In this document: positions 13,936-14,318 of the stretch, piece after piece
Numbering within the stretch: position 1 is the stretch's first letter
Layout of the letters: each line of letters starts with the position of its first letter
NCBI GenBank assembly: GCA_022564385.1
Contig: JADFLN010000032.1
Location: forward strand, 1-14,318
Source of the DNA: Nitrososphaerota archaeon
GTDB lineage: Archaea; Thermoproteota; Nitrososphaeria; Nitrososphaerales; Nitrosopumilaceae
Length of the DNA: 14,318 bases
Reading direction: 5' to 3'
Notes under the pieces: model-generated
What the model was told of the DNA's origin: nothing
Database searches by the model: none
What the model saw: only the letters and a program-made list of their open reading frames with translations
Program-made: the position numbers and the translations under genes

Positions 13936-14318
13936 ATGAATAAGCGTTATAGTATGCTCTTTACAATTGCAGCAGTAGCTGTAATAGGAGCAACCTTATT
14001 CGGAAGCACATACACACAAACCCAAATTAGCGGACAATCACTTGACATGTCTAAAATGGACATTGATGTGATGGATCAAATCCGTCAAATGGGAGGTTTA
14101 CAGCTTGTAATGCCTCAAGCATTCGCAGAAACTGATTGTGGTGCACTTGAAAATACTGGACGCAAAGTAGTTGAGTTTAATCTAACTGGTGAAAGTGTCT
14201 CACTTCCAATTATGGGAGGAGAATCTTACAACGCCATGACCTTTAGTGGACAAGTCCCAGGACCAACACTAAGAGTTACACAAGGTGATGTTGTAAAAAT
14301 GACACTTACCATTCCAGA
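13936..14318 (+). CDS. nirK: NirK-like multicopper oxidase, N-terminal 127 residues (cut by window edge)
   Basis: This is the start of an exported copper protein of the nitrite reductase/multicopper oxidase group that ammonia-oxidising archaea express strongly; proposed roles are nitrite reduction to NO or a part in ammonia oxidation, and these are debated. Residues 7-24 are hydrophobic after a basic start, forming a signal peptide or anchor. About 50 residues of Met-rich, weakly conserved sequence follow (35-75). The first cupredoxin domain then begins near 77, with the family block FSGQVPGPTLRVTQGDVVKM at 103-122. No copper-ligand histidines are reached before the window ends, so type 1 and type 2 copper sites cannot be checked. 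The ATG is supported by a TATA box 27 nt upstream. Another two- or three-domain multicopper oxidase remains possible. Confidence 0.82.
   Translation, partial: MNKRYSMLFTIAAVAVIGATLFGSTYTQTQISGQSLDMSKMDIDVMDQIRQMGGLQLVMPQAFAETDCGALENTGRKVVEFNLTGESVSLPIMGGESYNAMTFSGQVPGPTLRVTQGDVVKMTLTIP

Overview
The window looks like ordinary chromosome of an ammonia-oxidising archaeon of the Nitrosopumilus type (Nitrososphaerota, formerly Thaumarchaeota). The evidence is: strongly A+T-rich DNA; two archaeal/eukaryotic-type ribosomal proteins (eL39, eL31); archaeal TATA boxes about 27 nt before several start codons, implying leaderless mRNAs; a divergent FtsZ-like protein; an archaeal-type tRNA methylthiotransferase; and, at the right edge, the start of an exported multicopper oxidase of the NirK-like type common in these organisms. 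The lineage is inferred from gene content and was not tested by any search.

Layout, left to right. (1) 1-711, minus: N-terminal part of argininosuccinate synthase (argG), cut by the window edge. (2) 844-3390, plus: a tight three-gene ABC importer operon (binding protein, ATPase, permease; overlaps of 8 and 4 bp) of the nitrate/sulfonate/taurine family. The 132-bp gap shared with argG carries inverted repeats between two TATA boxes. (3) 3408-4508, minus: a major facilitator transporter, convergent with the importer. (4) 4598-8112, plus: a two-piece cobalamin-dependent methionine synthase, with the homocysteine-binding domain as one protein and the folate, B12 and reactivation domains as another. 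(5) 8109-8846, minus: a short methylenetetrahydrofolate reductase-like protein whose stop codon overlaps the metH stop. (6) 8921-9469, plus: a Nudix hydrolase of the CoA-pyrophosphatase type. (7) 9507-10124, plus: eL39 and eL31, the latter with a lysine-rich tail built from three perfect 30-bp tandem repeats. (8) 10162-11112, minus: an FtsZ-like protein with degenerate GTPase loops. (9) 11187-13820, minus: a two-gene operon of a fumarase/aspartase superfamily lyase followed by the tRNA methylthiotransferase. (10) 13936-14318, plus: the N-terminus of the NirK-like multicopper oxidase, running off the window.

The one clear functional group is genes 4-5: the reductase-like protein would supply methyl-tetrahydropterin, and the two methionine synthase parts would pass the methyl group through cobalamin to homocysteine. 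The other genes are core metabolism, translation or transport without an obvious joint pathway.

No rRNA, tRNA, CRISPR array, insertion sequence or attachment site was seen. No gene-free stretch exceeds 300 bases; the longest are 712-843 and 13821-13935. I see no sign of a novel defence or mobile system. The points most worth a second look are the degenerate FtsZ-like protein, the repeat-expanded eL31 tail, the split methionine synthase with a TTG start, the lyase whose aspartase/fumarase identity is ambiguous, and the palindromes upstream of the importer.
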